A stretch of 64,000 nt of DNA from Sulfurovum sp. (GCA_027081115.1 JALWLD010000112.1:62001-126000), one strand, 5' to 3'; counted from the first letter of the stretch, positions 28,259 through 38,280 are shown. Notes: generated by a model not told the origin, from the letters alone. Program-made: numbers and translations.

Positions 28259-28386
28259 AAATGTCCTCGTGTAAAATATTTCAGTTATTATAACAAAACC
28301 TAACTTGGCTTGCATCTTTTTCAACAAGCATCTTTTTATCCATTGGAAAAGCTGAGAACTTAAGCAAAATTTATGCTCAATTTGTC

Positions 28387-28392
28387 TATAAT
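28387..28392 (+). promoter_or_regulatory. -10 element of rpmB
   Basis: A perfect TATAAT lies 66 bp before the rpmB ATG, with no good -35. The leader it would produce contains the 12-bp palindrome ACCCAATTGGGT at 28417-28428, too tight to form a hairpin but a possible protein-binding site. Confidence 0.45.
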
Positions 28393-28457
28393 CGCACAAA
28401 ATATTCGAGATTGCAAACCCAATTGGGTGTAAATCTACATTAAAAGAAGGTACTATC

Positions 28458-28667
28458 ATGTCAAGAAAATGCGAAATTTCTGGTAAAGGTCCGCTTACAG
28501 GAAACAATGTTTCTCACGCGAACAACAAAACAAAAAGAAGACAACTTCCTAACCTTAGATCTGTAAAGATCACATTGGAAGATGGAACAACAAAAAGAAT
28601 CAAAGTTGCTGCTTCTACTCTTAGAACAATGAAGAAAAAAGCTGCTCAAGCTGCTGTAGCAAACTAA
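28458..28667 (+). CDS. rpmB: 50S ribosomal protein L28
   Basis: 69-residue basic protein with the L28 opening [12 protein letters not shown], then [14 protein letters not shown] and a lysine-rich C-terminus. AGAAGG precedes the ATG. It is followed by a hairpin and then the K+ channel gene, an arrangement I recall also in Helicobacter pylori. Confidence 0.96.
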   Translation: MSRKCEISGKGPLTGNNVSHANNKTKRRQLPNLRSVKITLEDGTTKRIKVAASTLRTMKKKAAQAAVAN

Positions 28668-28668
28668 A

Positions 28669-28686
28669 TATCCCTCTCCAGGGATA
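28669..28686 (+). terminator. Hairpin between rpmB and the K+ channel gene
   Basis: TATCCCT and AGGGATA form a 7-bp stem with loop CTCC, followed by AAATCTTTT. It could act as a partial terminator for rpmB. Its 3' arm also contains the AGGGA that would be the ribosome-binding site for the downstream TTG start. Confidence 0.45.
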
Positions 28687-28693
28687 AAATCTT

Positions 28694-29824
28694 TTGAGCT
28701 TATCTCAAAAAATCAAAAAGTTTCTCGGTTGGAGAAGCACCCCAAAACCACATATTAACCTAAATGATGAGTTCTATAGTCATTTAGCCCCTTTTAGACT
28801 TCCTCTCGTACTTACTGTATTTATTATGCTTATCGGAACGATAGGATATATGGTCATTGACGGTTTTCCACTTATGGATGCCATTTATCAAACAGGGATC
28901 ACTTTTACGACCGTTGGATTTGGAGAGATACAGCCTATATCCGATATGGGTCGTATCTTTACGATTACCCTTATTATTTTCGGATTTATTGTATTTTCCA
29001 TTGCAGTGGGTATTATTGCTGAAGTGGTTAAAAAAGGTGAATTCCAAAAAACTGCCAAGGAGCGTAAAATGCTTTATGAAATTGCCAGACTGAAGCACCA
29101 TTTTGTGGTCTGTTACCACAATGAGTTTACTATTCAAGTCACAAAACAACTCAGAGAAAATCACATCCCTTTTGTAGTGGTTGACCCGAGGGAAGACCTT
29201 GAAGAGATTGCAAAAAAGTACCACTACCCCTACTTTGTAACCACCGAACCACATACAGAAGAGGGTATTTTAAAATCACACCTCTCTTCAGCCAAAGGGG
29301 TTATCACACTAGCAGACAATGTGGCAGATAATATTGCAACCATTGCCTCAGCACGTCTTTATGAACGAGAGATAGGGCGTTCTAGAAAATTCCTTATCAT
29401 TGCCAATGCAAAAAGTAATGAAGATGATCAAAAACTTTTAAAATTGGGGGCAGATAAAGTTGTCACTGCTACCAAACTAATGGCAGAGCGTGTCAATGCC
29501 ATGGCAGCAAGACCGGACATGGAAAATCTACTGCAAGAGTTCTTGTATAAAAAAGATACCCCACTTGATATGGAAGAAGCAAAAGTATCCAAAACATCAT
29601 GGCTGACACTTAAAAAGATCAAAACAGCAAGGTTTAGAGATGTTGCAAATGTTACTATCATTGGTATACGTCAAAAAGATGACAAATTCATCCCTATGCC
29701 AAAAGGCGATACCATTATCATGCCTGAATCTAAACTTCTACTCATTGGTACTGAAGAGGGTATCCGTAAAGCAAAGAAGATCATACGCAAAAAAGAGAAG
29801 CCTGACGAGCTTAAATATATTTAA
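28694..29824 (+). CDS. kch: Two-TM potassium channel with RCK (TrkA-N/TrkA-C) domains
   Basis: Inner-membrane K+ channel subunit. TM1 is around residues 36-57, the pore helix and selectivity filter TTVGFG at 72-77, and TM2 about 88-108. A cytoplasmic RCK region follows, with TrkA-N (about 120-250) and TrkA-C (about 290-370). The start is TTG 28694 and the weak AGGGA site lies in a hairpin; there is no in-frame ATG before TM1. The symbol kch is used for the family. Length 376 fits RCK-gated channels such as that of H. pylori. Confidence 0.88.
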   Translation: MSLSQKIKKFLGWRSTPKPHINLNDEFYSHLAPFRLPLVLTVFIMLIGTIGYMVIDGFPLMDAIYQTGITFTTVGFGEIQPISDMGRIFTITLIIFGFIVFSIAVGIIAEVVKKGEFQKTAKERKMLYEIARLKHHFVVCYHNEFTIQVTKQLRENHIPFVVVDPREDLEEIAKKYHYPYFVTTEPHTEEGILKSHLSSAKGVITLADNVADNIATIASARLYEREIGRSRKFLIIANAKSNEDDQKLLKLGADKVVTATKLMAERVNAMAARPDMENLLQEFLYKKDTPLDMEEAKVSKTSWLTLKKIKTARFRDVANVTIIGIRQKDDKFIPMPKGDTIIMPESKLLLIGTEEGIRKAKKIIRKKEKPDELKYI

Positions 29825-29877
29825 ATTTATGGTGCCACAGAAATCGCACCTTACAAAATCTAAAAGGTAGAATAGAA

Positions 29878-31095
29878 ATGTCTAAATTTACAATTACTCC
29901 CTTAGAAAACGGCCTGGATAATGTCCAAGGATTTTACTGTGGTGCTACCAATGTAGGTATGCGTACCAACCCGGCGAACTCAGGTCCCTCAGATATAGAT
30001 GGGGATGTTGCATTTATCCGTTCTATAGTACCTTGTGATGTCTCAGCCGTTTTTACCTCAAACACATTTCAGGCAGCACCGATCAAACATTATCAGCGAT
30101 ACCCTAAAGGGTTTCAAACAGACTTTATACTGATGAATGCAAAAAATGCTAATGCAATGACAGGAAAACAGGGTATCAATGACATTGACACTATCATGTC
30201 TGTACTCTCATCAAAATTGGATGTATTTAACCCTATTATGGCATCTACCGGGGTTATAGGATACCGTTTACCCATTGACAAAGTTACATCCGCTTTTGAT
30301 ACTTTAGATTTTAACGCTTCAAACTCACACATGGCAGCACGTGCTATTATGACTACAGACAGCTTTAAAAAAGAGTTGGCATACAAAGTAAAACTGGAGA
30401 ATGGGAAAAGTTTTAACATTGCAGCCATCTGTAAAGGTGCAGGGATGATCAACCCTGCTATGGCTACTATGCTCTGTTTCATTACTACAGATGCTGATAT
30501 TCCTAAGTCTGATATGGATACTTTACTCCTTGATGCTACGGAGGACTCCTTTAACCGTATTTCTGTAGATGGAGACACATCTACCAATGATACAGTGCTA
30601 CTGCTTGCCAATAAACAAAGTGGTAACTATGATAAAGAGGCTTTTACAGCTGTACTCAAACAAATCATGTTTGAACTTGCTATGATGATACTCAAAGATG
30701 GTGAAGGTGCCAATAAACTGGTTGCCTTTGAAGTTAAAGGAGCTAAAACACTCGACGATGCAAAAAAAGCTTCCATGGCTTTAAGCAATTCACTACTTGT
30801 AAAAACTGCCCTCTTTGGTGAAGACCCTAACTGGGGGCGTATAGCCTCTACTATTGGGGCAAGTGGGATCACGTGTGATGATAGTACCCTTGTCATTCAT
30901 TATGATGACCTGCTGATCTATTCAGACACATTCAGAGAACTGGATAAAGAGAGAGAAGATAAAGCCTATAGCATTATGAAACAGGAGAGTTTCAAAGTTA
31001 CCTGTGACATCGGTTTGGGTAGCGCTTCTTACATCTCATACGGTTGTGATCTGAGTTATGAATATGTCAAGATCAATGCTGAATACAGAACATAA
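29878..31095 (+). CDS. argJ: Glutamate N-acetyltransferase (bifunctional ArgJ)
   Basis: Transfers acetyl from N-acetylornithine to glutamate in the cyclic arginine pathway. The self-cleavage/catalytic threonine lies in NPAMATMLCF; GVIGYRLP and DPNWGR are further family motifs. Length 405 is normal for the single-chain precursor that autoprocesses into two subunits. Whether it also uses acetyl-CoA (bifunctional) cannot be told here. AAAAGG precedes the ATG. Confidence 0.94.
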   Translation: MSKFTITPLENGLDNVQGFYCGATNVGMRTNPANSGPSDIDGDVAFIRSIVPCDVSAVFTSNTFQAAPIKHYQRYPKGFQTDFILMNAKNANAMTGKQGINDIDTIMSVLSSKLDVFNPIMASTGVIGYRLPIDKVTSAFDTLDFNASNSHMAARAIMTTDSFKKELAYKVKLENGKSFNIAAICKGAGMINPAMATMLCFITTDADIPKSDMDTLLLDATEDSFNRISVDGDTSTNDTVLLLANKQSGNYDKEAFTAVLKQIMFELAMMILKDGEGANKLVAFEVKGAKTLDDAKKASMALSNSLLVKTALFGEDPNWGRIASTIGASGITCDDSTLVIHYDDLLIYSDTFRELDKEREDKAYSIMKQESFKVTCDIGLGSASYISYGCDLSYEYVKINAEYRT

Positions 31096-31167
31096 AAGAG
31101 AACCTTGATTTAACGCATCTATAACCACAAAAACGATAAAATATACAAATTACATTTAGGAGTGACT

Positions 31168-31392
31168 ATGTTACACGAATACAGAGATGAGATACACGAA
31201 TTAAAACAAAAAAATGCACACTTTGCAAATATTTTTGAAAAGCACAATGCACTTGACAAAAAAGTAGAGGATGCGGAAGCGGGAAGAACCATTCTTACTG
31301 ATGTAGAGTTGGAAACTTTGAAAAAAGAGAAACTTCTTTTAAAAGATGAAGCGTATAAAATGATCATGGATTATAGAAAAGAAAACGCATAA
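31168..31392 (+). CDS. DUF465 (YdcH-family) small helical protein
   Basis: A 74-residue protein with two charged helices (MLHEYRDEIHELK, and ELETLKKEKLLLKDEA), the pattern of the DUF465 family of unknown function. ATG 31168 follows TAGGAG at the right spacing; the GTG two codons upstream is not needed. It is followed by a weak hairpin. In C. jejuni a similar gene lies close to rpmB, as here (from memory). Confidence 0.85.
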   Translation: MLHEYRDEIHELKQKNAHFANIFEKHNALDKKVEDAEAGRTILTDVELETLKKEKLLLKDEAYKMIMDYRKENA

Positions 31393-31400
31393 TCTATTTT

Positions 31401-31419
31401 TGTGGGCCTTTGGCTCACA
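31401..31419 (+). terminator. Weak hairpin after the DUF465 gene
   Basis: TGTGGGCC and GGCTCACA form an 8-bp stem (one G-U) with loop TTT, 8 bp after the stop. No T-tract follows, so termination may be inefficient. Confidence 0.35.
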
Positions 31420-31501
31420 TCTTCAACACCTCCGTATTAATCCATTTACTCTATACTTACAACTATAAACACTTATACAAATCATAAAGAAGTTCAAAAC
31501 C

Positions 31502-32863
31502 ATGGCAACATTTGATACAATAGACAACATACCACAAGCCCTCCTAGAGATACTAAATATACTCAATTTCAAAGAAATGAGTGAGATACAAAGTAAAGTG
31601 ATAAACCCTATTTTGGAGGGAAAAGACATTTTGGCACAGTCTAAAACAGGTTCTGGAAAAACATTGGCTTTTGGACTACCTGCTGTGATGAAAATAGATA
31701 CCGGCCATAACAAACCACAAACCATCATTATTACCCCTACTCGAGAATTGGCTGAACAAATTGCTGTAGAACTTCGAAAAGTCGCATCCTACAAACCCAA
31801 CTTGAAAATACTCACACTCTATGGAGGTGTACCACTTCGTGCACAGGCTGAGTCTTTGGCAAAAGGAGCACACATACTCATAGGAACCCCAGGGCGTATT
31901 CAAGACCACTTGGCAAAAGAGACACTGCTACTTGACAGTATTAAAACTCTCGTACTTGATGAAGCAGACCGTATGCTAGATATGGGTTTTTATGATGAGA
32001 TTGTTAAGATTGGTTCCAACATGCCAAGATCCAAACAGAGCCTCCTCTTCTCTGCTACTTTTCCTGAAAAAATAGAAAAACTTGCAAAAGCCCTACTTAA
32101 ACAACCTTTGAGCATCAAAGTAGATACCATCATTGAAGAGAACAAGATAGATGAAATCGTTTATGAAACAGAAGATAAATTTAAAACACTCACTACACTG
32201 ATACAGGCCCACAAGCCAGAATCCCTTCTTATTTTCTGCAATACAAAAGCACAGGTCATAGAGTTGACAGATCAGCTTTACAGACGTGGGCACTCTGCTA
32301 TTGACCTACATGGAGACTTGGATCAAAGAGAACGAAATGAAGCAGTTCTTGTCTTCTCCAATAGTTCAAAACGAATTTTAGTTGCAACAGATGTAGCTTC
32401 ACGTGGTCTAGACATTAAAAATATTGAGCTTGTCATCAATTATGACCTTCCTTTTGATCAAGAGGTCTATACCCATCGTATCGGTCGTACAGGACGTGCA
32501 GATGCTACAGGTACAGCACTCTCCTTATATAGCTCCCGGGATTCAGATAAATGCTCCTACATTACTTCTTCTGCTCGTAAGGGGGAGATGAAAGAGTTAC
32601 GTGTAGATGCTGCCTTTAAAATGATTTCAAACTATGATACTTTGGGTATCAATGGCGGTAAAAAAACCAAACTTCGTGCAGGCGATATTTTAGGAACACT
32701 TTGTAAAGAGATTGGTATTGACAATAAGTTAATAGGGAAAATTACCATTACTGATACAAAGTCTTATGTCGCCTTACATCATACTGTTATAGAGAAAGTA
32801 TTTAAAGCCTTGAAAAAAACGACTATAAAGAAAAAAAGATATGTAAGCTGGATATTGGACTAA
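31502..32863 (+). CDS. dbpA: DEAD-box RNA helicase with DbpA C-terminal domain
   Basis: ATP-dependent RNA helicase. Motif [10 protein letters not shown], Ia [20 protein letters not shown] and [11 protein letters not shown] are all present. The last ~70 residues ([11 protein letters not shown], ending K-K-R-Y-V-S-W) form the DbpA RNA-binding domain that recognises 23S rRNA in E. coli, suggesting a part in 50S assembly. Length 453. It converges on a DedA gene with a 4-bp overlap. Confidence 0.9.
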   Translation: MATFDTIDNIPQALLEILNILNFKEMSEIQSKVINPILEGKDILAQSKTGSGKTLAFGLPAVMKIDTGHNKPQTIIITPTRELAEQIAVELRKVASYKPNLKILTLYGGVPLRAQAESLAKGAHILIGTPGRIQDHLAKETLLLDSIKTLVLDEADRMLDMGFYDEIVKIGSNMPRSKQSLLFSATFPEKIEKLAKALLKQPLSIKVDTIIEENKIDEIVYETEDKFKTLTTLIQAHKPESLLIFCNTKAQVIELTDQLYRRGHSAIDLHGDLDQRERNEAVLVFSNSSKRILVATDVASRGLDIKNIELVINYDLPFDQEVYTHRIGRTGRADATGTALSLYSSRDSDKCSYITSSARKGEMKELRVDAAFKMISNYDTLGINGGKKTKLRAGDILGTLCKEIGIDNKLIGKITITDTKSYVALHHTVIEKVFKALKKTTIKKKRYVSWILD

Positions 32864-33474
32864 TCTTCCAATATCTCTTTTTTACGTTTGTTTCTAACCA
32901 CATAAAAAACTGTGATAAATACAACACAGGTAAGCGTAATCAGTGTTGCTGTATGTAGATATTCAGAGATGAGTGCTTCATTTGAACCCAATAAATAGCC
33001 CAAGGCAACCAAAACAATAACCCAAATACCAGCACCCAGTGCAGAGTAGAATGAGAAAGTGAAAATATTCATCTTTGCAAGACCTGCAGGTAGAGAGATG
33101 AGCTGGCGTATACCTGGGATCAATCTTCCATTAAAAGTGGATAGCTCTCCATGTTTGGTAAAAAAAGCTTCCAGTTTATCAAGTGTCTCTTCTTTGATAA
33201 AAACATATTTTCCATATTTTAAAATGAATTTTCTACCAAAATAGAGTGCAAGGTAGTAGTTGAAAAGTGCACCCAAAACAGAACCCAATATACCGATGAT
33301 CACTACAAGGTAAAGATTCATCTCCCCTTTAAAAGCAAGATACCCCGCAGGAATCATAATAATCTCAGAAGGGAAAGGGAAAAAGGTACTCTCAAGAAAC
33401 ATAAGAAAGAAAATACCCCAATAACCCATGTGACCTATATATTCAACAATAGTCTGGGCTATATCATGTATCAT
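32860..33474 (-). CDS. DedA/SNARE-associated family membrane protein
   Basis: 204-residue polytopic protein with the family signatures [12 protein letters not shown] (28-39) and [18 protein letters not shown], a re-entrant loop motif in the second half. DedA proteins are now linked to undecaprenyl phosphate or lipid transport and membrane homeostasis; the exact substrate here is unknown. It sits just downstream of accA (15 bp) and could be transcribed with the fatty-acid genes. Confidence 0.88.
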   Translation of the reverse strand: MIHDIAQTIVEYIGHMGYWGIFFLMFLESTFFPFPSEIIMIPAGYLAFKGEMNLYLVVIIGILGSVLGALFNYYLALYFGRKFILKYGKYVFIKEETLDKLEAFFTKHGELSTFNGRLIPGIRQLISLPAGLAKMNIFTFSFYSALGAGIWVIVLVALGYLLGSNEALISEYLHTATLITLTCVVFITVFYVVRNKRKKEILED

Positions 33475-33489
33475 CTAAGAAAAAAAACT

Positions 33490-34425
33490 TTATTCGCTAT
33501 AGGCGCCAACAGCTGTTAATCTCTGATAACGCTGATCAAGCAGTTCATCTACCGTTAACTCTCTTAATGCTTTTACATTGTCTAAGAAATATTGTTTAAG
33601 AACCGCAGCTGCTGTTGCTTTGTCTCTATGTGCGCCAATGAGTGGTTCATCCAGGACATCGTCAATCAACTTATGCGCAAGTAGATCACTCGGTGTGATT
33701 TTCAAGGCTTTGGTTGCCGTTTCTACTTTTGATGGGTCATTCCATAAAATAGCAGAACACCCTTCTGGAGAGATAACTGCAAAAACCGAGTAACGCATCA
33801 TGGCAAGTTTATCGGCTACACCGATTGCAAGTGCACCACCGGAACCACCTTCTCCAATGACAATAGAGATCATTGGCACTTTAACAGAAGCAAATTCAAA
33901 AAGGTTTTTGGCAATGGCTTCTGACTGACCCCTCTCCTCTGCACCTAGTCCAGGGTAAGCACCGGGAGTGTCTATAAGCATAAGTACAGGTATATCGAAC
34001 TTTTCAGCCATTTTTACTGCACGCAAAGCTTTTCTGTAGCCTTCAGGATTTGGCATACCAAAATTACGTTTGATTTTATTCTTAACCCCACGCCCTTTTT
34101 GTTCACCAATCAGCATAGTCTTTTGACCATTGATCCAACCGATATAACATAAAATAGCTGGATCATCACGAAAAGCACGGTCTCCATGTATCTCATAGGC
34201 ATTATCCATAATTAATTTAATATAATCCATAGCATAAGGTCTATCCGGGTGACGTGCAAGTTGGAGTTTTTGGTAATCAGAAAGAGAACCAAAGGTTTTT
34301 TCAACCTCTTTTTCAAGCTCTTTTTGGTATTTATCAACCGCTTCCAGATTGGCAATGGCATGAGCAGATACGATCTCTTCTTGTATCTTCTCAATTTTAT
34401 TTTCAAATTCTAAATAGGTTGCCAT
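33490..34425 (-). CDS. accA: Acetyl-CoA carboxylase carboxyltransferase subunit alpha
   Basis: Forms the carboxyltransferase with AccD to make malonyl-CoA. Motifs include [12 protein letters not shown], the acyl-CoA/oxyanion segment [14 protein letters not shown] and [15 protein letters not shown]. Length 311 is normal. It lies 9 bp after fabF in the group acpP-fabF-accA. Confidence 0.95.
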   Translation of the reverse strand: MATYLEFENKIEKIQEEIVSAHAIANLEAVDKYQKELEKEVEKTFGSLSDYQKLQLARHPDRPYAMDYIKLIMDNAYEIHGDRAFRDDPAILCYIGWINGQKTMLIGEQKGRGVKNKIKRNFGMPNPEGYRKALRAVKMAEKFDIPVLMLIDTPGAYPGLGAEERGQSEAIAKNLFEFASVKVPMISIVIGEGGSGGALAIGVADKLAMMRYSVFAVISPEGCSAILWNDPSKVETATKALKITPSDLLAHKLIDDVLDEPLIGAHRDKATAAAVLKQYFLDNVKALRELTVDELLDQRYQRLTAVGAYSE

Positions 34426-34434
34426 TTTATATCC

Positions 34435-35652
34435 TTACACTTTTTTAAAGATCACTACACCGTTGGTACCGCCGAAACCAAAAGAGTTAGACATTACAAC
34501 ATTGATCTCTGCTTTTCTTGCTTCATTAGGTACATAATCAAGATCACAATTCTCATCTGGATTTGTATAGTTGATTGTTGGAGGTAATATGCCATCTCTC
34601 ATTGCCATAAGTGAAATAACTGCTTCAATTGCACCGGCAGCACCAAGACAGTGACCTACTTGGCCTTTAGTTGAAGAGACCGGAGGACAGTTCTCTTTAC
34701 CGCCAAAGAGCTCTTTAAGCGCTGCTGTTTCATTTTTATCATTCACTGGCGTAGAAGTACCATGTGCATTGACATAGTCTACTTTTGGCTCTCCTGCCAT
34801 TTTGTAGGCACCCTTCATTGCACGAAGCGGTCCATCCATAGTCGGGGTAGTGATATGATTTGCATCTCCACTCTCACCAAAACCAATAAGCTCACCATAA
34901 ATTCTTGCACCACGTGCAACTGCATCATCATAACTTTCAAGAACAAGTGCACCTGCACCCTCACCCATAACAAAGCCATCACGCTCTGCATCAAAAGGTC
35001 TTGAAGCTGTCTGAGGATCATCATTTCTCGTAGAAAGTGCTTTCATGGCAGCAAAACCACCCATACCAGCACCGCAGATTGCAGATTCTGCACCAATGAC
35101 CAACATTTTATCTGCTGTTCCAACCATAATAGACTTAGCCGCTTCACCAATGGCATGTGTTCCCGCTGCACAGGCAGTAACAGAGGAGAGGTTTGGCCCT
35201 TTTAAATCTTCGTAGATCGAAACAAATCCACCCAGCATATTGACAAGTGAAGAAGGAATGAAGAATGGAGAGATTCTTCTTGGTCCTCTTGTTGCACATA
35301 CAACAGAGTTCTTCTCAATATTGGGAAGTCCTCCAATACCTGACGCAGAGGCCACACCAAATCTCTCTCTGTCAAAATCTTCCGGTAAATTTGCATCTTT
35401 CATTGCTTCAGCAGATGCCTTGAGCCCTAGTTGAATAAATCTATCTGCTTTTTTTGCCTCTTTTGCATCCATGACCATAGAAGGTTCAAAATCTTTGATC
35501 TCTCCTGCAATCTGTGCTGAAAAAGCTTCTACATCAAAAAGTTCAATCTTTGAAATTCCACATTTGCCTTCTATTACAGCTGAAAATGCACTCTCTTTAT
35601 CAAGCCCTAAAGCATTGATCATTCCCAAACCTGTCACTACTACTCTTTTCAC
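34435..35652 (-). CDS. fabF: 3-oxoacyl-ACP synthase II
   Basis: Elongating condensing enzyme of fatty-acid synthesis. The Cys-His-His triad is visible in TACAAGTH (C161), NAHGTSTPVND and KGQVGHCLGAAG. Length 405. It is separated from acpP by about 100 bp containing a hairpin, which would let the carrier protein be made in excess. Confidence 0.96.
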   Translation of the reverse strand: MKRVVVTGLGMINALGLDKESAFSAVIEGKCGISKIELFDVEAFSAQIAGEIKDFEPSMVMDAKEAKKADRFIQLGLKASAEAMKDANLPEDFDRERFGVASASGIGGLPNIEKNSVVCATRGPRRISPFFIPSSLVNMLGGFVSIYEDLKGPNLSSVTACAAGTHAIGEAAKSIMVGTADKMLVIGAESAICGAGMGGFAAMKALSTRNDDPQTASRPFDAERDGFVMGEGAGALVLESYDDAVARGARIYGELIGFGESGDANHITTPTMDGPLRAMKGAYKMAGEPKVDYVNAHGTSTPVNDKNETAALKELFGGKENCPPVSSTKGQVGHCLGAAGAIEAVISLMAMRDGILPPTINYTNPDENCDLDYVPNEARKAEINVVMSNSFGFGGTNGVVIFKKV

Positions 35653-35722
35653 TGGGGCTCCTATTTACTCTTTATAAGATATATATAAATATTTCATTAA
35701 AAACTCATATATATGTTAATGC

Positions 35723-35740
35723 TTTCCCAAAAAAGGGAAA
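35723..35740 (-). terminator. Hairpin between acpP and fabF
   Basis: TTTCCC and GGGAAA form a short stem around six A (six T on the minus strand), 12 bp after the acpP stop. It is short and probably only partially terminating or stabilising, consistent with higher acpP expression. Confidence 0.35.
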
Positions 35741-35751
35741 ACAAAATCAAA

Positions 35752-35979
35752 TTATACGTTTTCGATGAATTTGATAGCGTCAGCAACTGTTGCGATCGCT
35801 TCAGCTTGGTCGTCTGGAATTTCGATGTCGAATTTCTCTTCAAGTGCCATAACAAGCTCAACTACGTCAAGGCTGTCTGCTCCTAGATCTTCTACGAATT
35901 TTGACTCTTCTTTAACCTCGTCTGGGCTCACGTTTAGTTGCTCAACAACTACTTCTTTTACATCATCAAATAATGCCAT
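35752..35979 (-). CDS. acpP: Acyl carrier protein
   Basis: 75-residue acidic carrier. The phosphopantetheine serine is S36 in G-A-D-S-L-D, followed by the [18 protein letters not shown] recognition helix. TTAAGGAG precedes the ATG. It lies in front of fabF and accA; the 136 bp upstream hold its promoter region, and then the end of the nos accessory operon. Confidence 0.97.
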   Translation of the reverse strand: MALFDDVKEVVVEQLNVSPDEVKEESKFVEDLGADSLDVVELVMALEEKFDIEIPDDQAEAIATVADAIKFIENV

Positions 35980-36114
35980 TGATTACTCCTTAAGTTTGTT
36001 ATAAAATACGCAATAAGTATAGCGAAATAATGATAAAAAGTTTATGCAATATCTGCGTCTATACACAGGAAGTTATGATTTTCATCAGAATGATCACACA
36101 GAAGAAGTCTCTGT

Positions 36115-36618
36115 TTAGTGATCCAATAGCTTCTTTTTTATAAAAGGGTCATGTAAGTTTTTACCCTGAAGCATTAAGAGTTTCATTTCATCATAAGGAA
36201 TAAAGCCCTTCTGGGATTTCTCATAAGCAGCAAACCCGTACCCCATAGGAGAGGAAGCAGTGCGTGAATACCAGGCTTTTTTCGCATCGATCCACTTAAG
36301 GGTATCCTGTGTCTGCGTAAAAATTGTATGTATATCCTTACTGTTCTTCTTTAACCAGAGTATGGCACATCCGATATCATCAAAAAAATAAGTATTTCCA
36401 TTTTCAGAAGTTATCTGTGCTGCATAACTGAGTGCTTCTATATTCATGTTACATTCGGAACACTGATACTCCTTTACTTTAATAGGCACAGCACTGTGTG
36501 TGGTATTTCCCTTGTAGACATAGCGGGCACCCTCATCACTTCCAAAAGAGAACAATAATATCAGAATCACTGCGATCACAATGACAACAGTAATAATATT
36601 TATAAAGATATTTTTCAC
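36115..36618 (-). CDS. NosL-family membrane-anchored protein (paralogue 1)
   Basis: 167 residues with an N-terminal membrane anchor (about 3-24) and a periplasmic NosL domain. It has the metal-site motif CSECNM (C53, C56, M58), then FFDDIGC (C84) and SPMGYGFAA, as in true NosL. NosL proteins bind Cu(I) and deliver it to apo-NosZ. The start is GTG 36618, overlapping the stop of the upstream gene (GTGA) with GGAG 7 bp before it; the open frame to 36666 is not needed. Last gene of the accessory operon. It is very like nosL at 43080-43553, but anchored by a helix rather than a lipid. Confidence 0.82.
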   Translation of the reverse strand: MKNIFINIITVVIVIAVILILLFSFGSDEGARYVYKGNTTHSAVPIKVKEYQCSECNMNIEALSYAAQITSENGNTYFFDDIGCAILWLKKNSKDIHTIFTQTQDTLKWIDAKKAWYSRTASSPMGYGFAAYEKSQKGFIPYDEMKLLMLQGKNLHDPFIKKKLLDH

Positions 36619-37583
36619 AATAAAACTCCATTTCTTACATAAAATACAAGTACATATGCACTGCATATCAGCACAAATAGTGTGAGTAATAGTAACGAAA
36701 TTCTCTTTAGAGTTTTTGCAGGTTTTTTAAAAAAGTATTGTAACAGAGCAGAATCAACAGCAAGAAACACACCTGAAAGTAAAAGTCCCCAGATTAGGTA
36801 CCCTACATAATAATAGTGATCCTGCAGCATGCAGAAAGGACACTGATGTGTGGGAAGCTGATAGATATAAGTCCCAAAAAAATAGACAACCGCGTAGTAG
36901 GCAACTACAGCAAAAAGTAATACGCTGCCTATGCTCATAAGACTGCGTTTTGAAAGTATTGTTAAAAGTAGCAATGCATAGAGAAGATAAAAGAGTATAA
37001 GCAGTTTAGGGGTATTCAATCCAAAAGGTAATCCGTTTGCCCCTCCAGTCTGCCCAAATATAACAGAACAACAGGAGACAGGATTGATCGTCTCTATGTG
37101 TGTAAAATACAATATATCAAGTAGATATTCCACACTAAAAAATACAAAAAGCAGTATAAAGAACCATGACTTCAATTTTAGGTAAGGATAACTCTTTTCC
37201 TGAAGATCAAGCCTATTGAGAGTAAGCCATAGAGCACTGAGAAAAAGGATAATTACTTTAAGACCTAAAAGAGGATTACCATAGGCATTGGCTTTGATCA
37301 CACCAGCCCCACACATTGCCCCAGGGATCAGGTCTGAAAGCTGGTCTATCGTATAGACAAAATAGGGTAAGAGCACTATCTTAATAAGAAGCACAAAGAA
37401 AATGATGGTCATCACAAGATATGAGCGGTTCTCCAGCATGAACTGTTCACTGGTAAAAAGATCAAAATTCCATTTTTTCACCAAACCCAACGTGGCAAGA
37501 AAAGCGATAAAGAGCAATAGATAGAGCAATGTTTCAGAAAGTAGATAGACAATGACTTCATTACTTAAGAGTATTTCATTCAA
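36615..37583 (-). CDS. Polytopic membrane protein with conserved-looking cysteines (unknown)
   Basis: 322 residues with eight to nine hydrophobic segments. I do not recognise the family. Five Cys stand out near membrane edges: C91 in GAMCGAG, the pair C171-C172 in NPVSCCSV, and a CxxC at 248-251 in THQCPFCML with His before it. The last resembles thiol-oxidoreductase or metal-site motifs. It lies between a MacB-type ABC ATPase gene (13 bp upstream) and a NosL paralogue (4-bp overlap), which suggests a role in copper or thiol handling for the nos system. This is inference from context. Confidence 0.7.
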   Translation of the reverse strand: MNEILLSNEVIVYLLSETLLYLLLFIAFLATLGLVKKWNFDLFTSEQFMLENRSYLVMTIIFFVLLIKIVLLPYFVYTIDQLSDLIPGAMCGAGVIKANAYGNPLLGLKVIILFLSALWLTLNRLDLQEKSYPYLKLKSWFFILLFVFFSVEYLLDILYFTHIETINPVSCCSVIFGQTGGANGLPFGLNTPKLLILFYLLYALLLLTILSKRSLMSIGSVLLFAVVAYYAVVYFFGTYIYQLPTHQCPFCMLQDHYYYVGYLIWGLLLSGVFLAVDSALLQYFFKKPAKTLKRISLLLLTLFVLICSAYVLVFYVRNGVLL

Positions 37584-37596
37584 AACAGCTGCCTCT

Positions 37597-38280
37597 TCAT
37601 TGCTTTTGCTTCACTATTTTACCCTCTTGCATATGCAGTACTCTGTTCACGAAAGGAAGAGTTTCAAACAGAGGATCATGCGTAGCCACAATAATGGTTG
37701 TACCACTATTGTGAAGATTTTTCAGGATATCAATAAATTTCAGTGTATTCTCTTTATCAAGATTCGCTGTAGGTTCATCACAGATGATCAATGGTGGTGC
37801 ATGTACCAAAGCTCTTGCAATAGCACAACGCTGTTTCTCTCCTCCTGAAAGTTCTTTTACCTGTTGATCAGCTTTATGGAATATGGCAGCCATTCCCATA
37901 CTTTTTTTTGCCATATTTTCAACTTCTGACAAGGTTAAGCCTGAATTGACCAGAGGGGAAAGAACATTCTCTTTAACTGAGAGAGCCTCCAACAAATTAA
38001 AATGCTGAAAGACGACACCAATACTTGTTGCACGATACTCTGAAGCATGCAAGTCCGGCAGTTTTGAAATAAGTGTATTGTTCACAACGATCTTTCCAGA
38101 ACTAGGCTTGTCCAATGCAGCAATCAAAGAGAGCAGTGTTGATTTTCCACTGCCACTTACACCACTTAAAATCACAGTTTCACCTTTTTTTACTTCAAGG
38201 TTTACATCTTTAAGTGCTTCAAATGCCTGTACAGTACCCTCATTGAATATTTTATTGACATTTTCAACCTGAATCATCAT
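37597..38280 (-). CDS. MacB/LolD-type ABC transporter ATP-binding protein
   Basis: 227-residue ATPase: Walker A GVSGSGKST, Q-loop VFQHFNLLEAL, signature LSGGEKQR, Walker B LIICDEPTANLD, H-loop ATHD. The sequence is of the MacB/LolD/FtsE group that partners FtsX-like permeases. It overlaps the permease stop by 4 bp (ATGA). It is clearly different from NosF, encoded 5 kb upstream in the same gene block. Substrate unknown; placement within the nos accessory genes suggests an envelope-linked task. Confidence 0.9.
   Translation of the reverse strand: MMIQVENVNKIFNEGTVQAFEALKDVNLEVKKGETVILSGVSGSGKSTLLSLIAALDKPSSGKIVVNNTLISKLPDLHASEYRATSIGVVFQHFNLLEALSVKENVLSPLVNSGLTLSEVENMAKKSMGMAAIFHKADQQVKELSGGEKQRCAIARALVHAPPLIICDEPTANLDKENTLKFIDILKNLHNSGTTIIVATHDPLFETLPFVNRVLHMQEGKIVKQKQ

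Noticed and set aside
36076-36087. TGAT-TTTC-ATCA palindrome between acpP and the last NosL gene
   Set aside because: Only the inner part of the CRP/FNR box is present (outer bases are A and G), and it lies after the NosL stop, upstream of acpP, a housekeeping gene. Probably chance.
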